Assembly: GCA_018262235.1 (NCBI GenBank)
Contig: JAGTRY010000007.1
Span: 1 to 64,000 of the forward strand
From: Pseudomonadota bacterium
GTDB taxonomy: Bacteria > Pseudomonadota > Gammaproteobacteria > Burkholderiales > Rhodocyclaceae
DNA length: 64,000 bases
Direction: 5' to 3'
Positions 54,519-63,560 of the stretch are shown piece after piece. The notes below the pieces were generated by a model, which was not told the DNA's origin, searched no databases, and saw nothing but the letters and a program-made list of their open reading frames with translations. How positions within the stretch are numbered: the stretch's first letter is position 1; the number at the start of each line of letters is the position of its first letter. The translations under genes were made by a program, and so were the position numbers.

Positions 54519-57119
54519 CTACGCATCGCCGGAAGTTCGTCCCGTCCGCGCACCCCGGCCGAAGCGGAACCATTGTGACTTGATCCCTTCCAGCAGCAGC
54601 AAGCAGGCCAGGCCGGCGAGCACGGAGAAACCCAGGTCATCCCAATGCAATTGGCCGAAATGGAACAGGCTTTGCGCCGGATGCCAGGCCACGGCGATAG
54701 TCAGCAGCACGGAGACGCTGCCCAGCAGGATCCACAGCGAACGATTGGGGCTCAGGAAGGCGCGGATCAGCGAGGCCTTGAACGAGCGGTTGACCAGGAT
54801 GAGGCCCATGTTCATGAGCACCAGCGACACGAACACCAGGGCGCGCAGATCATCATCAGCCATGCCGAGGCGCGCGGCACTGATCAGGATCGTGGCCAGG
54901 ATGGCCAGCACGATCACGCCTTGCAGCACCGCCCACACCACCCGGTTCGTCCGCAGCAAGGGGCTGGCGGGATCTCGCGGCGGGCGTTGCATGACATCGT
55001 CTTCCTCGCCTTCGGCTTCGAGCACCACCGAGCAGGCCGGGTCGATGACCATTTCCAGGAATGCGATATGGATTGGCGTGAGCATGAGCGGCAGGCCCAG
55101 CAGCAAAGGCAGGAGCGCCAGCCCGGCAATCGGGATGTGCACGGCCACGATGTATTCGATGGCCTTGCGCAGATTGTCGTAGATACGCCGGCCGAGGCGG
55201 ATGGTTTTGACAATCGAGCCGAAGTCATCGTCGAGCAGTACGATCGCCGAGGCTTCGCGTGCCACATCCGTCCCCCGTCCGCCCATGGCGATGCCGATGT
55301 GCGCGGCCTTGATGGCGGGCGCGTCGTTGACGCCATCACCGGTCATGGCCACGACTTCGCCACGGGCCTTGAGGCTCTGGACGATGCGCAACTTCTGGTT
55401 GGGACGGATGCGCGCAAAGATCGACGTAGTCTTCACGCCCACCGCGAGCTGGTCATCCGACATGGCTTCGATGGCGTCACCATCCAGCACCGCGCTCGCG
55501 TCAATGCCGGCCTGGCGCCCGATGGCACAGGCGGTCGCCGGATAGTCACCCGTGATCATCACCACACGGATCCCTGCAGCGCGGCATTCGGCCACGGCTG
55601 CCGGCACATTGGCGCGCAAGGGATCGGCAAAGGCGATCAGCCCGACATATTCAAACTTGATATCGCAAGGCGATTCAGGTAACTCCTGCACGGACTTAAG
55701 CGTCAGCACGGCAGACTTCGCCACGGCCAGCACGCGGAAGCCCTGATCGGCCAACTGATCCTGCTGGACGCGGATACGGGCGAACTGGTCTTCCGGCAAG
55801 CGGCAGATCTGCGCAATCGCTTTGAGGGCACCCTTGGCATAGGCCACACCCGTGCCTTCGGCTTCGCCGGCCATGACGTTTGCCACAGCGAGCAGATCCT
55901 GGCGCAGGCCATAGGCGCGCAGGAGCCTGGGCGCTGCAGCATCCGCAAGGGCCGGAAACTGTCTGGCGAAGAGCGTATGCACCGCCACATCCATCGGATC
56001 GGTGGGCTCGGCGGGACACGCGGCCCGCGCTGCCGCAAGGGTTTCCTGCAAGCCGCCCGAAACCGGCGCGGCGCCTGGGTTCCAGCTTTCCTCGGCACGC
56101 AGCATGGCAACGAGGGTCATGCGGTTTTCGGTCAGGGTACCGGTCTTGTCGGTACACAGAACAGTCGTGGCCCCCAGCGTTTCGATAGCGGAAGCCCGAC
56201 GGGTCAGCACCCGTGCCTGCGAAATCCGCCAGGCACCCATGGCCATGAAAACTGCCATGACCAGGGGAAACTCCTCAGGCAAGAGTGACATGCCCAACGC
56301 GATGCCGCCCAGCATGGCTTGCAGCCACGAACCGCGCAAGAATCCGAACAGCAGCACGGCACCAACGCCGACCACCCCACCGATGATGGCGAAATTGCGG
56401 ACGAATACGCCGATCTGTTTTTGCAGGGAAGGCTGCTCGGTTTCTATCGTGTGCAAGGCATGGCCGATCTTGCCCATTTCACTGCGCGCCGCCGTTGCGT
56501 GCACCAGGGCATTGCCGGTGCCACGCACGACCAACGTACCGGCAAACACATAGGGCAGGTCTTCGCCACCCGGCACCGGATCAAGGTGTTTCGCGGCAGG
56601 TGCAGCGCCGGCTTCCGGTGCCATCTTGCGGACCGGCACCGATTCACCGGTGAGCAAGGATTCGTCCAGCAGCAGATCGTGTGCGGATAAAAGCGTGGCG
56701 TCGGCCGCTACGCGGTCGCCCTCCGAAATGACAATCAGATCACCACACACCACCTCGCGCCCCGCGATCTGGATCCGCCGGCCATCGCGGATCACTGTGG
56801 CGCGCGGACTCGCCAGATTGCGCAAAGCTTCGAGCACGCGCTCGCTACGCGACTCCTGAACGATGGTGATGGCCACCGAGAGTGTGGCAAACCCCAGCAG
56901 CAGCAAAGCCTCGATCCGGTCGCCAAGGAGCAGGTAGACCACGCCGCCACCGATCAGCAAGGCAAACATCGGCTGGCACACCACCTCGAAGAGGATGCGC
57001 ATGAAGCCGCGTTGCTCGGGCCTGGGCAGTTCGTTATAGCCATCGGCCTTCAGGCGCGCGGCAGCAGCTGCGGCGCTCAGGCCGCCGGAGGCCGCCCCTT
57101 CCTTGATTGCTTCAGGCAT
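54519..57119 (-). CDS. P-type cation-transporting ATPase (P2A/Ca2+-like)
   Basis: The 866-residue enzyme has the TGES actuator loop (157-160), the membrane motif PEEFP (281-285, in place of PEGLP in Ca2+ pumps), the phosphorylation site CTDKTGTLT (Asp324) and the hinge MTGDGVNDAPAIKAAHIGIAMG. About ten membrane segments are present. PEEFP-type relatives are described as generic cation pumps; the transported ion is uncertain. The gene has no close operon partner and lies at the head of the second block of stress genes. Confidence 0.93.
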   Translation of the reverse strand: MPEAIKEGAASGGLSAAAAAARLKADGYNELPRPEQRGFMRILFEVVCQPMFALLIGGGVVYLLLGDRIEALLLLGFATLSVAITIVQESRSERVLEALRNLASPRATVIRDGRRIQIAGREVVCGDLIVISEGDRVAADATLLSAHDLLLDESLLTGESVPVRKMAPEAGAAPAAKHLDPVPGGEDLPYVFAGTLVVRGTGNALVHATAARSEMGKIGHALHTIETEQPSLQKQIGVFVRNFAIIGGVVGVGAVLLFGFLRGSWLQAMLGGIALGMSLLPEEFPLVMAVFMAMGAWRISQARVLTRRASAIETLGATTVLCTDKTGTLTENRMTLVAMLRAEESWNPGAAPVSGGLQETLAAARAACPAEPTDPMDVAVHTLFARQFPALADAAAPRLLRAYGLRQDLLAVANVMAGEAEGTGVAYAKGALKAIAQICRLPEDQFARIRVQQDQLADQGFRVLAVAKSAVLTLKSVQELPESPCDIKFEYVGLIAFADPLRANVPAAVAECRAAGIRVVMITGDYPATACAIGRQAGIDASAVLDGDAIEAMSDDQLAVGVKTTSIFARIRPNQKLRIVQSLKARGEVVAMTGDGVNDAPAIKAAHIGIAMGGRGTDVAREASAIVLLDDDFGSIVKTIRLGRRIYDNLRKAIEYIVAVHIPIAGLALLPLLLGLPLMLTPIHIAFLEMVIDPACSVVLEAEGEEDDVMQRPPRDPASPLLRTNRVVWAVLQGVIVLAILATILISAARLGMADDDLRALVFVSLVLMNMGLILVNRSFKASLIRAFLSPNRSLWILLGSVSVLLTIAVAWHPAQSLFHFGQLHWDDLGFSVLAGLACLLLLEGIKSQWFRFGRGARTGRTSGDA

Positions 57120-57332
57120 CTTGCATTCCTTGATGTAACAGAAAATCCTGATCTTTCAGCATAGACACCACAAGCGCAGGGCATGACGAACTTTCAGGAA
57201 CTGTTCACGATATTTGGCCTGTCATTCAACGCCCTCCCTTTCAAGGGAAGGGTTGGAGAGGAATTGATTACCCGGAATTGCCGCCAAATTTATGGCTTTT
57301 GCAATCTCGGAGACAGATTCCTAGACGACAGG
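57120..57332. other. Intergenic region with an imperfect hairpin
   Basis: The stretch CCCTCCCTTTCAAGGGAAGGG around 57234 folds imperfectly, without a T-run, and is the only structured element downstream of the stress-protein gene. No dyad site or coding region was seen. Confidence 0.4.
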
Positions 57333-57824
57333 CTACGCCTTCAGATCCGCCAGCAGCGAGCGGGCACGTTCTTTCTCGTCCGCACTGCCATGCACGATGA
57401 GGATGTAGTTATCCACCTTGAGTGCGCTCTCATACTTGATGACCTGATCTTTCGGCACGCCGATCTGGGTCAAGGCCGCGCCCAGAGCCGATGCGCCCCC
57501 AACAACGACCGCGCCTTCCAGCGCACCCACCAGTGCTGCGACAACAGGCCCTGCCATTGCCATCAGGCCCAGGCCAGGCAGGAAAAAGACGGCGGGGCCC
57601 AGCAACAGGCCCCAGATGCTTCCCCAGAAAGCGCCAATGCCGCCCCAGGATTTGATCTTGTCTTCCGAGGTGTAGAAGCCGACCGGATTTTCTTCACTGT
57701 GGTAACCCTTGCCGACCAGCGAAAGCATCTTCATGTTGAAGCCGGCACGGCTCAGCGCAAGGATCGCGCCTTCTGCAGCCTGATGGGTATTGAAGACATG
57801 AATGCACGAGTCTTTGTTGTCCAT
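57333..57824 (-). CDS. General-stress-protein-17M-like / DUF1269-type membrane protein
   Basis: The 163-residue protein has a YflT-like N-terminal domain (IHVFNTHQAAEGAILALSRAG, MKMLSLVGKGYH), two Gly-rich hydrophobic hairpins (GIGAFWGSIWGLLLGPAVFFLPG, GPVVAALVGALEGAVVVGGASALG) and a C-terminal segment NYILIVHGSADE. This is the pattern of stress proteins annotated as DUF1269-like. The Gly zipper may insert in membranes. It lies 40 bp after the BON triple-domain gene, probably in one operon. Confidence 0.82.
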   Translation of the reverse strand: MDNKDSCIHVFNTHQAAEGAILALSRAGFNMKMLSLVGKGYHSEENPVGFYTSEDKIKSWGGIGAFWGSIWGLLLGPAVFFLPGLGLMAMAGPVVAALVGALEGAVVVGGASALGAALTQIGVPKDQVIKYESALKVDNYILIVHGSADEKERARSLLADLKA

Positions 57825-57864
57825 GATTTTTCCAGTTGAAAGAATGAATCAAACCTCAAGCCGC

Positions 57865-58527
57865 TCACAGGATGGCGATGTCCATCTTGTCCACCACGCC
57901 GCGCACACCGGGCGCATCCCAGGCGGTATTCAGCGCCAGATTGCGTTCAGCCCAGTTATGAACATGCCCCTCCAGCGTGACTTCGTCACCTTTCACACTG
58001 ACTTTGACATTGATGTTGCGGGCATCGCCCTTGGCATAGCGCTTCAAGGCGGATTCGATGCCCAGCTTGATGTCACCCATCGTGCTTTCCGGATGGATGA
58101 GGATCTGATCGCTGACGCCGGTCACGCCCATCAGATGCTGCACCGAGGCCACGGCCGCGCGCCGCTGGTATTGCCAGTCCAGATTGCCCGACAAGGTGAC
58201 CCAGCCATTCTCGACCACGACCTTGAGCGCATCACGCGGAAAATGGGTAGACCAGAGCAACACGTTTTCCACTGCGCCGGCAATATCCGCATCGGTCCGC
58301 AGGCTGAAGGCCGGCAGGGCGACATCCATCGCAACCGCCATGGCCTTGACGCCGGAGACACGCTGCGCGGCGCGCTCGGCATCAAATTTTTCTGCATAGC
58401 TCGCCACATGGCCGGTCAGGGTCACCACCCCGCCATTGACCGTCACACCGATATGCGCGGCATCGACGGAAGGTTCCCAGTCAAGCTCGGCAATCACATC
58501 ACGCTGTACATCCAGATCCGTTTTCAT
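57865..58527 (-). CDS. Triple-BON-domain protein 1
   Basis: The 220-residue cytoplasm-type protein (no signal peptide) has three BON domains at about residues 6-70, 78-145 and 150-218, each with the VTL-x-G-x-V core (GGVVTLTGHV, GWVTLSGNL, DEVTLEGHV). BON domains bind phospholipid or hydrophobic surfaces. GGAGG is 8 bp before the start. It is a close tandem paralogue of the next upstream gene, both beginning MKTD. The dyad at 58585 is 58 bp from the start codon. Confidence 0.92.
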   Translation of the reverse strand: MKTDLDVQRDVIAELDWEPSVDAAHIGVTVNGGVVTLTGHVASYAEKFDAERAAQRVSGVKAMAVAMDVALPAFSLRTDADIAGAVENVLLWSTHFPRDALKVVVENGWVTLSGNLDWQYQRRAAVASVQHLMGVTGVSDQILIHPESTMGDIKLGIESALKRYAKGDARNINVKVSVKGDEVTLEGHVHNWAERNLALNTAWDAPGVRGVVDKMDIAIL

Positions 58528-58584
58528 AACAAAACCTCCACTCGGTCAAGAGGGGCCAGCGTGCGCACAATCCGTCTTCCCATC

Positions 58585-58600
58585 TGTTCGATGGCGCACG
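58585..58600. promoter_or_regulatory. TGTTCG dyad site 7, upstream of BON protein 1
   Basis: TGTTCG-ATGG-CGCACG has a perfect left half and two mismatches in the right. Its distance to the start codon (58 bp) nearly equals that of the site before the paralogous gene (59 bp). Confidence 0.55.
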
Positions 58601-58681
58601 TAGCGAGACCCTTCATTCAGACCATTCAAGGCAGACAAGACGGAAGCTCCCGACACGGGCCGGGCATTCCGTGCAAGCGTC

Positions 58682-59335
58682 TCACCCGGCAATCGTCATA
58701 TGGTCCACCACGTTCCGGACCCCGGGCGTGCCCCAGGCGGAGTTCTTGACCAGCTCGCGTTCGGACCAGTCATGCACGGCGCCGGAAAGGACCACGCTAT
58801 CGCCCGTCACATCGACGATGATGCCGCCGTCACCGGTCTTGGCCACCCGTTTCAAGGCCGCCTCGATCTCCGATTTCACTTCGCCGATGACCGGATTGGT
58901 CTTGATCGTGACTTGATCACTGATCCCGGTGACGCCCACCAGATTGGAGACTGCCTGCATGGCAGCCTGCTTTTGATAATCCCAATCGACTTCACCCGAC
59001 AGGGTGACCCAGCCACCCTCGACCATGACCTTGATTGAATCCGTCGGGATGGTACTCATCCATTTCAGGACGTTTTGTGCCGCATGGGCCACCACCACGT
59101 CACTGCGCTGGTTCCAGTCTGCCAGCTTGACGTTCAGGCGAACGGTCAAGGCCTGTACGCCCGCCACGCGCTGCGCCGCACGCTCGGCACTCCACTTTTC
59201 GGCGTAGCTTCTCACCGTGCCATCAAGGGTGACAATTCCGTCCTTGACCTCGACGCATATGTTTTCCGCATTCACCGCGTTTTCCCACTTCAGCTCTTCA
59301 ATCACGTCCTGTTGCACACTTGCATCCGTTTTCAT
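58682..59335 (-). CDS. Triple-BON-domain protein 2
   Basis: The 217-residue protein has three BON domains (GIVTLDGTV, GWVTLSGEV, DSVVLSGAV cores) and no signal peptide. The start at 59335 (MKTDASVQQDVIEEL) aligns with its paralogue; upstream frame extension is unrelated. GGAG is 9 bp before it. The two genes lie in tandem 154 bp apart, suggesting duplication with the control region. Role: surface or membrane-stress factor, as for OsmY-type proteins. Confidence 0.92.
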   Translation of the reverse strand: MKTDASVQQDVIEELKWENAVNAENICVEVKDGIVTLDGTVRSYAEKWSAERAAQRVAGVQALTVRLNVKLADWNQRSDVVVAHAAQNVLKWMSTIPTDSIKVMVEGGWVTLSGEVDWDYQKQAAMQAVSNLVGVTGISDQVTIKTNPVIGEVKSEIEAALKRVAKTGDGGIIVDVTGDSVVLSGAVHDWSERELVKNSAWGTPGVRNVVDHMTIAG

Positions 59336-59393
59336 GGTTCTTTCTCCGTTGCGTTCAGAAGCATCGAGCCTGCGCAAAACCGGCATACCGATC

Positions 59394-59409
59394 TGTACGC
59401 CAGCGCGCT
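59394..59409. promoter_or_regulatory. Dyad site 8, upstream of BON protein 2
   Basis: TGTACG-CCAG-CGCGCT has four mismatches, but the TGTACG-CCA part repeats that of site 6, and it is 59 bp from the start codon. Confidence 0.35.
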
Positions 59410-59435
59410 TATGACCCGGATTTGCGGCGCGCTTG

Positions 59436-59451
59436 CGTACGTTGGCGAACA
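59436..59451. promoter_or_regulatory. TGTTCG dyad site 9
   Basis: CGTACG-TTGG-CGAACA followed by GAC has two mismatches in the left half. It is 213 bp before the OmpA gene and 101 bp from BON protein 2. Confidence 0.5.
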
Positions 59452-59664
59452 GACCTTCACACCGCCCGGCGTGCAAGCTCCGGTTCAGGTTCCCGGGGGG
59501 GCATCAGGTTTTTCGCAAAACCCCCGGAAAACTGCTTGAAGAGCACGGAGCAACGCCATCAGTTTTGGTTTCCTCGATGCGCCAGCACTTACGGCTCTGC
59601 CATCAAGGGCGGCGACACCGCTCCTCTGCATTGTTTGCAGGCCAAACCATTACACGAGGTCATC

Positions 59665-60750
59665 ATGAAAGACAGCAACAACATGAAATGCATAGCTGGC
59701 GCAGTCATGCTCCTGGGATGCATCGCATCCGGCAACGCCGTAGCGCAGGACAACAGCTTCCAGGCGCCTGCCAAAGGCAATTACAACCCCTCCTGGTATA
59801 TCGCCCCCAGCCTCAACGGGATGAATCCGGACGACAAGTTCGGTACCGATCATCGTGGCGGCGGTGTGGGTCTGCGCGTAGGCAAGCCGATTGCAGAATC
59901 ATGGGACATCCAGTTCGGCACCACCTATTCCCGCGCGCACACTGGTGAATCCAGCATCCGCGAAAACACCCTGGGCGCCGATGCGCTCTACCTGTTCTCG
60001 CGTGGCCGCATCCGCCCCTTCCTGCTCATCGGTGGCGGAGCGGAATACGACAAATATGATCGTCCGGGCTCCAAGGGCAACCGCTATTCACCGTATGCCA
60101 ACGCCGGCCTCGGAGTGCAATACTCCTTCAACAACCAGTGGGGCATGCAGGCAGATGTGCGCTATGCAGAAACCTTCATCAGGGGCAACAGTCTCGGCTT
60201 TGACCGCGCACATGGCAGCATTGCCACGCTGGCAGTGACTTACGCGTTCGACAAACCGGCTGCTCCGGCGCCGGTCGTGCGTGCCGCGCCCGCCCAGGCA
60301 GAACCTGTTGTGCAACCCGTCGTGGTCGTCGTGCAGGCCGCTCCGGCAACACCGGTCGCCCCGCCGCGTTTCGAGCGCCATACCCTGTCTTCAACCGAGC
60401 TGTTCAGCTTTGATAGTGCCGAGTTGCGCAGCGCACAGCCCAAGCTCGATGAAATCAGCGATGTGCTGACCCGCGACGCGACCATCACCAATGTCAATAT
60501 CATTGGATACACGGATCGTCTGGGTTCGGAAAAATACAACCAGAAGCTCTCGCAACGTCGTGCCGATGCGGTCAAGACCTACATGACCAACAAAGGGATC
60601 GACGGCAAGCGCCTGACCGCTACCGGCAGGGGTGAAAGCAACCCGGTCGTTGAATGCTCGGAAAAGGGCCGTAGTGCGCTGATCAAGTGCCTGGAGCCGA
60701 ATCGTCGTGTCGAAGTCGAACAGATCGTGATCGAACGTCGCGTTCCCTGA
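59665..60750 (+). CDS. OmpA-family outer-membrane porin
   Basis: The 361-residue protein has a signal peptide (ending near GNAVAQ), an eight-strand beta-barrel (residues 30-205, with WYIAPSLNGMNPDDKFG and IRPFLLIGGGAEY), a Pro/Ala/Val-rich linker (205-240) and an OmpA-like domain with ELFSFDSAELR, IIGYTDRLGSEKYN, LSQRRADAVKTYM and NRRVEVE. It links outer membrane and peptidoglycan. Start 59665 has GAGG upstream. A good terminator follows. Confidence 0.93.
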   Translation: MKDSNNMKCIAGAVMLLGCIASGNAVAQDNSFQAPAKGNYNPSWYIAPSLNGMNPDDKFGTDHRGGGVGLRVGKPIAESWDIQFGTTYSRAHTGESSIRENTLGADALYLFSRGRIRPFLLIGGGAEYDKYDRPGSKGNRYSPYANAGLGVQYSFNNQWGMQADVRYAETFIRGNSLGFDRAHGSIATLAVTYAFDKPAAPAPVVRAAPAQAEPVVQPVVVVVQAAPATPVAPPRFERHTLSSTELFSFDSAELRSAQPKLDEISDVLTRDATITNVNIIGYTDRLGSEKYNQKLSQRRADAVKTYMTNKGIDGKRLTATGRGESNPVVECSEKGRSALIKCLEPNRRVEVEQIVIERRVP

Positions 60751-60767
60751 TCCACGCATAACCCTGC

Positions 60768-60796
60768 AAAGAGCCAGCCCGAAAGCTGGCTCTTTT
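60768..60796 (+). terminator. Rho-independent terminator after ompA
   Basis: AAAGAGCCAGC pairs with GCTGGCTCTTTT around CCGAAA, 17 bp past the stop codon. Confidence 0.93.
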
Positions 60797-60812
60797 GATG
60801 TGTGGCAAGCAC

Positions 60813-60828
60813 TGTTCGGCACCGCACA
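60813..60828. promoter_or_regulatory. TGTTCG dyad site 10, upstream of efflux genes
   Basis: TGTTCG-GCAC-CGCACA followed by GAC has one mismatch and lies 54 bp before the NodT-type gene, right after the ompA terminator. Confidence 0.6.
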
Positions 60829-60882
60829 GACGTTCGGCCAGCCGCCTGTGCATCCTTGCCGCAAAAGGAGTTTCATATCCCC

Positions 60883-62364
60883 ATGACCCGCATTTCAGGT
60901 TACGGCCACGGTACCCCGCGCAGGCATATGAGCATCGCCCTCGCCCTGCTGCTGGCAGGCTGTGCCTCGATGGCGCCGACCTATGAAGTCCCTCCCCTGC
61001 CGGTCGCCTCCCGCTACAGCGAAGCAGACCAGGATGGCGCCAATGCCGCTGCCATCGCCTGGCATGATTACTTCACCGATCCACGCCTGCAGGGCTTGAT
61101 TACCCGGGCGCTGGACAACAACCGCGATCTGCGCAGCGCCATCCTGCATGTGGAAGAAGCGCGGGCCAGTTACGGCATCCAGCACGCCGGCCTGTTTCCC
61201 ACGCTCGATGCCCAGGCAGGTGTGACACGCTCGCGGGTACCGGCCGACCTGAACCTGACCCGAAAGCCGCTGCTCGGCAACGAATTCCAGGTGGGCCTGG
61301 GCATGGCAAGCTGGGAACTCGATTTCTGGGGACGTGTGCGCAGCCTGCAGGATGCCGCGCTGCAGGACTACCTGGCCACCGATGCCGCACGCCGCGCCAC
61401 CCGCCTCGCCTTGATCACGCAGGTGGCCAACAGCTATCTGGGCCTGCGCGAACTGGATGAGCGGATCATCCTGGCCCGCCAGACCATTGCCAGCCGCACC
61501 GAAACCCTGCGCATCTTCTCGCGGCGGGTGGAGGTGGGCTCGACCTCGCGGCTCGACCTGACCCAGGTGCAGACCTTGCTGACCCAGGCCCAGGCGCTCG
61601 GCGCCCAGCTTGAGCAGGCCCGCGCCAGCCAACTCAATGCCCTGACGCTACTGGTCGGCACTCCGGTCGACCTGCCTGCGCAGAGAGCCTCCAGCGACGA
61701 TCAGGATATGTTCATGGAATTGCGCGAGGGGCTTCCCTCGGCACTCCTGATCCAGCGCCCCGACATCATTGCGGCCGAACACCAGTTGCGGGCAGCCAAC
61801 GCCAACATCGGCGCAGCACGTGCAGCCTTCTTTCCGCGTGTCGCCCTGACCGGTTCGCTGGGCAGTGCAAGTGCCGAGCTGGATGGACTGTTCGCCAACG
61901 GCAGCATGGCCTGGCAATTCGCGCCGAGCATTTCGCTGCCGCTGTTCGATGGCGGACGCCGGCGCAACAACCTGAGTCTGGCCGAAGTCCGCCGCGATCT
62001 GGCCGTTGCCCACTACGAAAAAACCGTGCAGGGCGCGTTTCGCGATGTGTCCGATGCGCTCGCAGCCCGTCGCTGGCTGAGCCAGCAACTCAGGATTGCC
62101 CAGAATGCGCTGGCCACGCAAACCGAACGGGCACGCCTGTCGCGCCTGCGTTATGACAATGGCGCAAGTGCTTTCCTGGATGTGCTGGATGCCCAGCGTG
62201 ACCTGCTCGTCGCCGAGCAGCAGCTGGTGCAGACCCGGCGTGCCCTGCTGTCCAGCCGCGTCAGCCTGTACGCCGCGCTGGGCGGCGGATCGCTCGCCGC
62301 AGATGCCGTACCGACCGATGCACAGCCCCCTACCGAACCCGCCCGAGGCGCTCGCTTGCCATGA
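60883..62364 (+). CDS. NodT-family outer-membrane efflux lipoprotein (OprM/TolC-like)
   Basis: The 493-residue lipoprotein (lipobox LLLAGC) has the two TolC repeats: the first with DPRLQGLITRALDNNRDLRSA and SWELDFWGRVR, the second with RPDIIAAEHQLRAANANIGAARAAFFP, LFDGGRRRNNL and VSLYAALGGG. NodT proteins form the outer-membrane channel of tripartite exporters. AAAAGGAG lies 12 bp from the ATG. It overlaps the HlyD gene by 4 bp (ATGA), so the two are coupled. Confidence 0.94.
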   Translation: MTRISGYGHGTPRRHMSIALALLLAGCASMAPTYEVPPLPVASRYSEADQDGANAAAIAWHDYFTDPRLQGLITRALDNNRDLRSAILHVEEARASYGIQHAGLFPTLDAQAGVTRSRVPADLNLTRKPLLGNEFQVGLGMASWELDFWGRVRSLQDAALQDYLATDAARRATRLALITQVANSYLGLRELDERIILARQTIASRTETLRIFSRRVEVGSTSRLDLTQVQTLLTQAQALGAQLEQARASQLNALTLLVGTPVDLPAQRASSDDQDMFMELREGLPSALLIQRPDIIAAEHQLRAANANIGAARAAFFPRVALTGSLGSASAELDGLFANGSMAWQFAPSISLPLFDGGRRRNNLSLAEVRRDLAVAHYEKTVQGAFRDVSDALAARRWLSQQLRIAQNALATQTERARLSRLRYDNGASAFLDVLDAQRDLLVAEQQLVQTRRALLSSRVSLYAALGGGSLAADAVPTDAQPPTEPARGARLP

Positions 62365-63560
62365 CCCCCACTGAACCCACCCCGTCCGTGCTGCCTGCGC
62401 CAACTGCCACGCCAGCCGCTGCGCCACCGGCCGCAACGCCCCCTGCCCCGGCCGCCGTGGCTGCGGAGCCGCCCGCCCCGCCGAGCTTTTTCCAGAAATG
62501 GAAGAAATGGATTATTGCGGCGGCACTCATCGTGATCCTCATCGTGGTCGCCCTGGTGATCTGGAAAATGCTCCAGCCCACCGGGCCCGGCGAGGGTTTC
62601 GTCAGCGGCAACGGCCGCCTCGAAGCCACCGAAATCGATGTCGCGGCCAAGCTTGGCGGACGCGTTGAGGACATCCTGGTCAGTGAAGGCGATGTCGTGA
62701 CCGCCGGCCAGGTGCTTGCCCACATGCAGGTGCAGACGCTGGAAGCCCAGCGCGACGAAGCGCGTGCCCGCCAGCAGCAATCCGTCACCGCCGTTGCCAG
62801 CGCCGAAGCGCAACTCGCGGTACGCGAGAGCGACCGGCAAGCCGCGCTGGCTATCGTCGCCCAGCGCGAGAGCGAACTCGATGCGGCACAACGCCGCTTG
62901 GCCCGTTCCGAAACCCTGTCGCATGAAGGCGCCTCCTCCGTGCAGGAGCTCGATGACGACCGCGCCCGTGTGCGCACCGCGCAAGCCACACTCGGCGCAG
63001 CCAAGGCCCAGGTGGCCGCCGCCCAGGCCGCCATCCTGGCTGCGCGCACCCAGGTCGCAAGTGCCCGGAGCGGGGTCACTGCGGTCGAAGCCACCGTCAC
63101 CCGCATCAAGGCCGATATCGATGACAGTGCGCTCACCGCACCCCGCGCGGGTCGCGTGCAATACCGCATCGTCCAGCCCGGCGAAGTGCTCGGCGCAGGC
63201 GGCAAGGTGCTCAACCTGATCGATCTCACCGACGTATACATGAGTTTCTTCGTGCCCGAAACCGTCGCCGGCAAACTCGCGCTGGGTGCAGAGGTCCATC
63301 TGATCCTGGACGCCGCACCGCAATACGTGATCCCGGCCAAGGTGAGTTTCGTGGCGAGTACCGCGCAGTTCACCCCGAAAACCGTGGAGACCGCCAACGA
63401 ACGGCAGAAGCTGATGTTCCGCGTCAAGGCGCAGATTGATCCGGCACTATTACAAAAGCATTTACAGATCGTCAAAAGCGGCCTGCCGGGCGTGGCCTGG
63501 CTCAAACTCGATGCACAGGCGCCGTGGCCGGCCGAGCTGGCCGTCAAGGTGCCGTGGTGA
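62361..63560 (+). CDS. HlyD-type membrane fusion protein (YhiI/YbhG-like)
   Basis: The 399-residue protein has a Pro/Ala-rich N-terminal stretch (residues 5-40), one membrane segment (about 50-70), a biotinyl-lipoyl hairpin ([25 protein letters not shown]), a long coiled coil (about 130-270) and a beta-barrel ([33 protein letters not shown]). It bridges inner-membrane ABC transporter and outer-membrane channel. Both neighbours overlap it by 4 bp, so channel, adaptor and ATPase are one operon. Confidence 0.93.
   Translation: MTPTEPTPSVLPAPTATPAAAPPAATPPAPAAVAAEPPAPPSFFQKWKKWIIAAALIVILIVVALVIWKMLQPTGPGEGFVSGNGRLEATEIDVAAKLGGRVEDILVSEGDVVTAGQVLAHMQVQTLEAQRDEARARQQQSVTAVASAEAQLAVRESDRQAALAIVAQRESELDAAQRRLARSETLSHEGASSVQELDDDRARVRTAQATLGAAKAQVAAAQAAILAARTQVASARSGVTAVEATVTRIKADIDDSALTAPRAGRVQYRIVQPGEVLGAGGKVLNLIDLTDVYMSFFVPETVAGKLALGAEVHLILDAAPQYVIPAKVSFVASTAQFTPKTVETANERQKLMFRVKAQIDPALLQKHLQIVKSGLPGVAWLKLDAQAPWPAELAVKVPW

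Larger units (their letters stand above)
59336..59664. other. Divergent intergenic region with two dyads
   Basis: These 329 bp lie between the BON protein 2 gene and the OmpA gene and include sites at 59394 and 59436, plus a G8-type run near 59497. The GAGG motif at about 59655 is the OmpA ribosome-binding site. No gene is supported. Confidence 0.55.
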
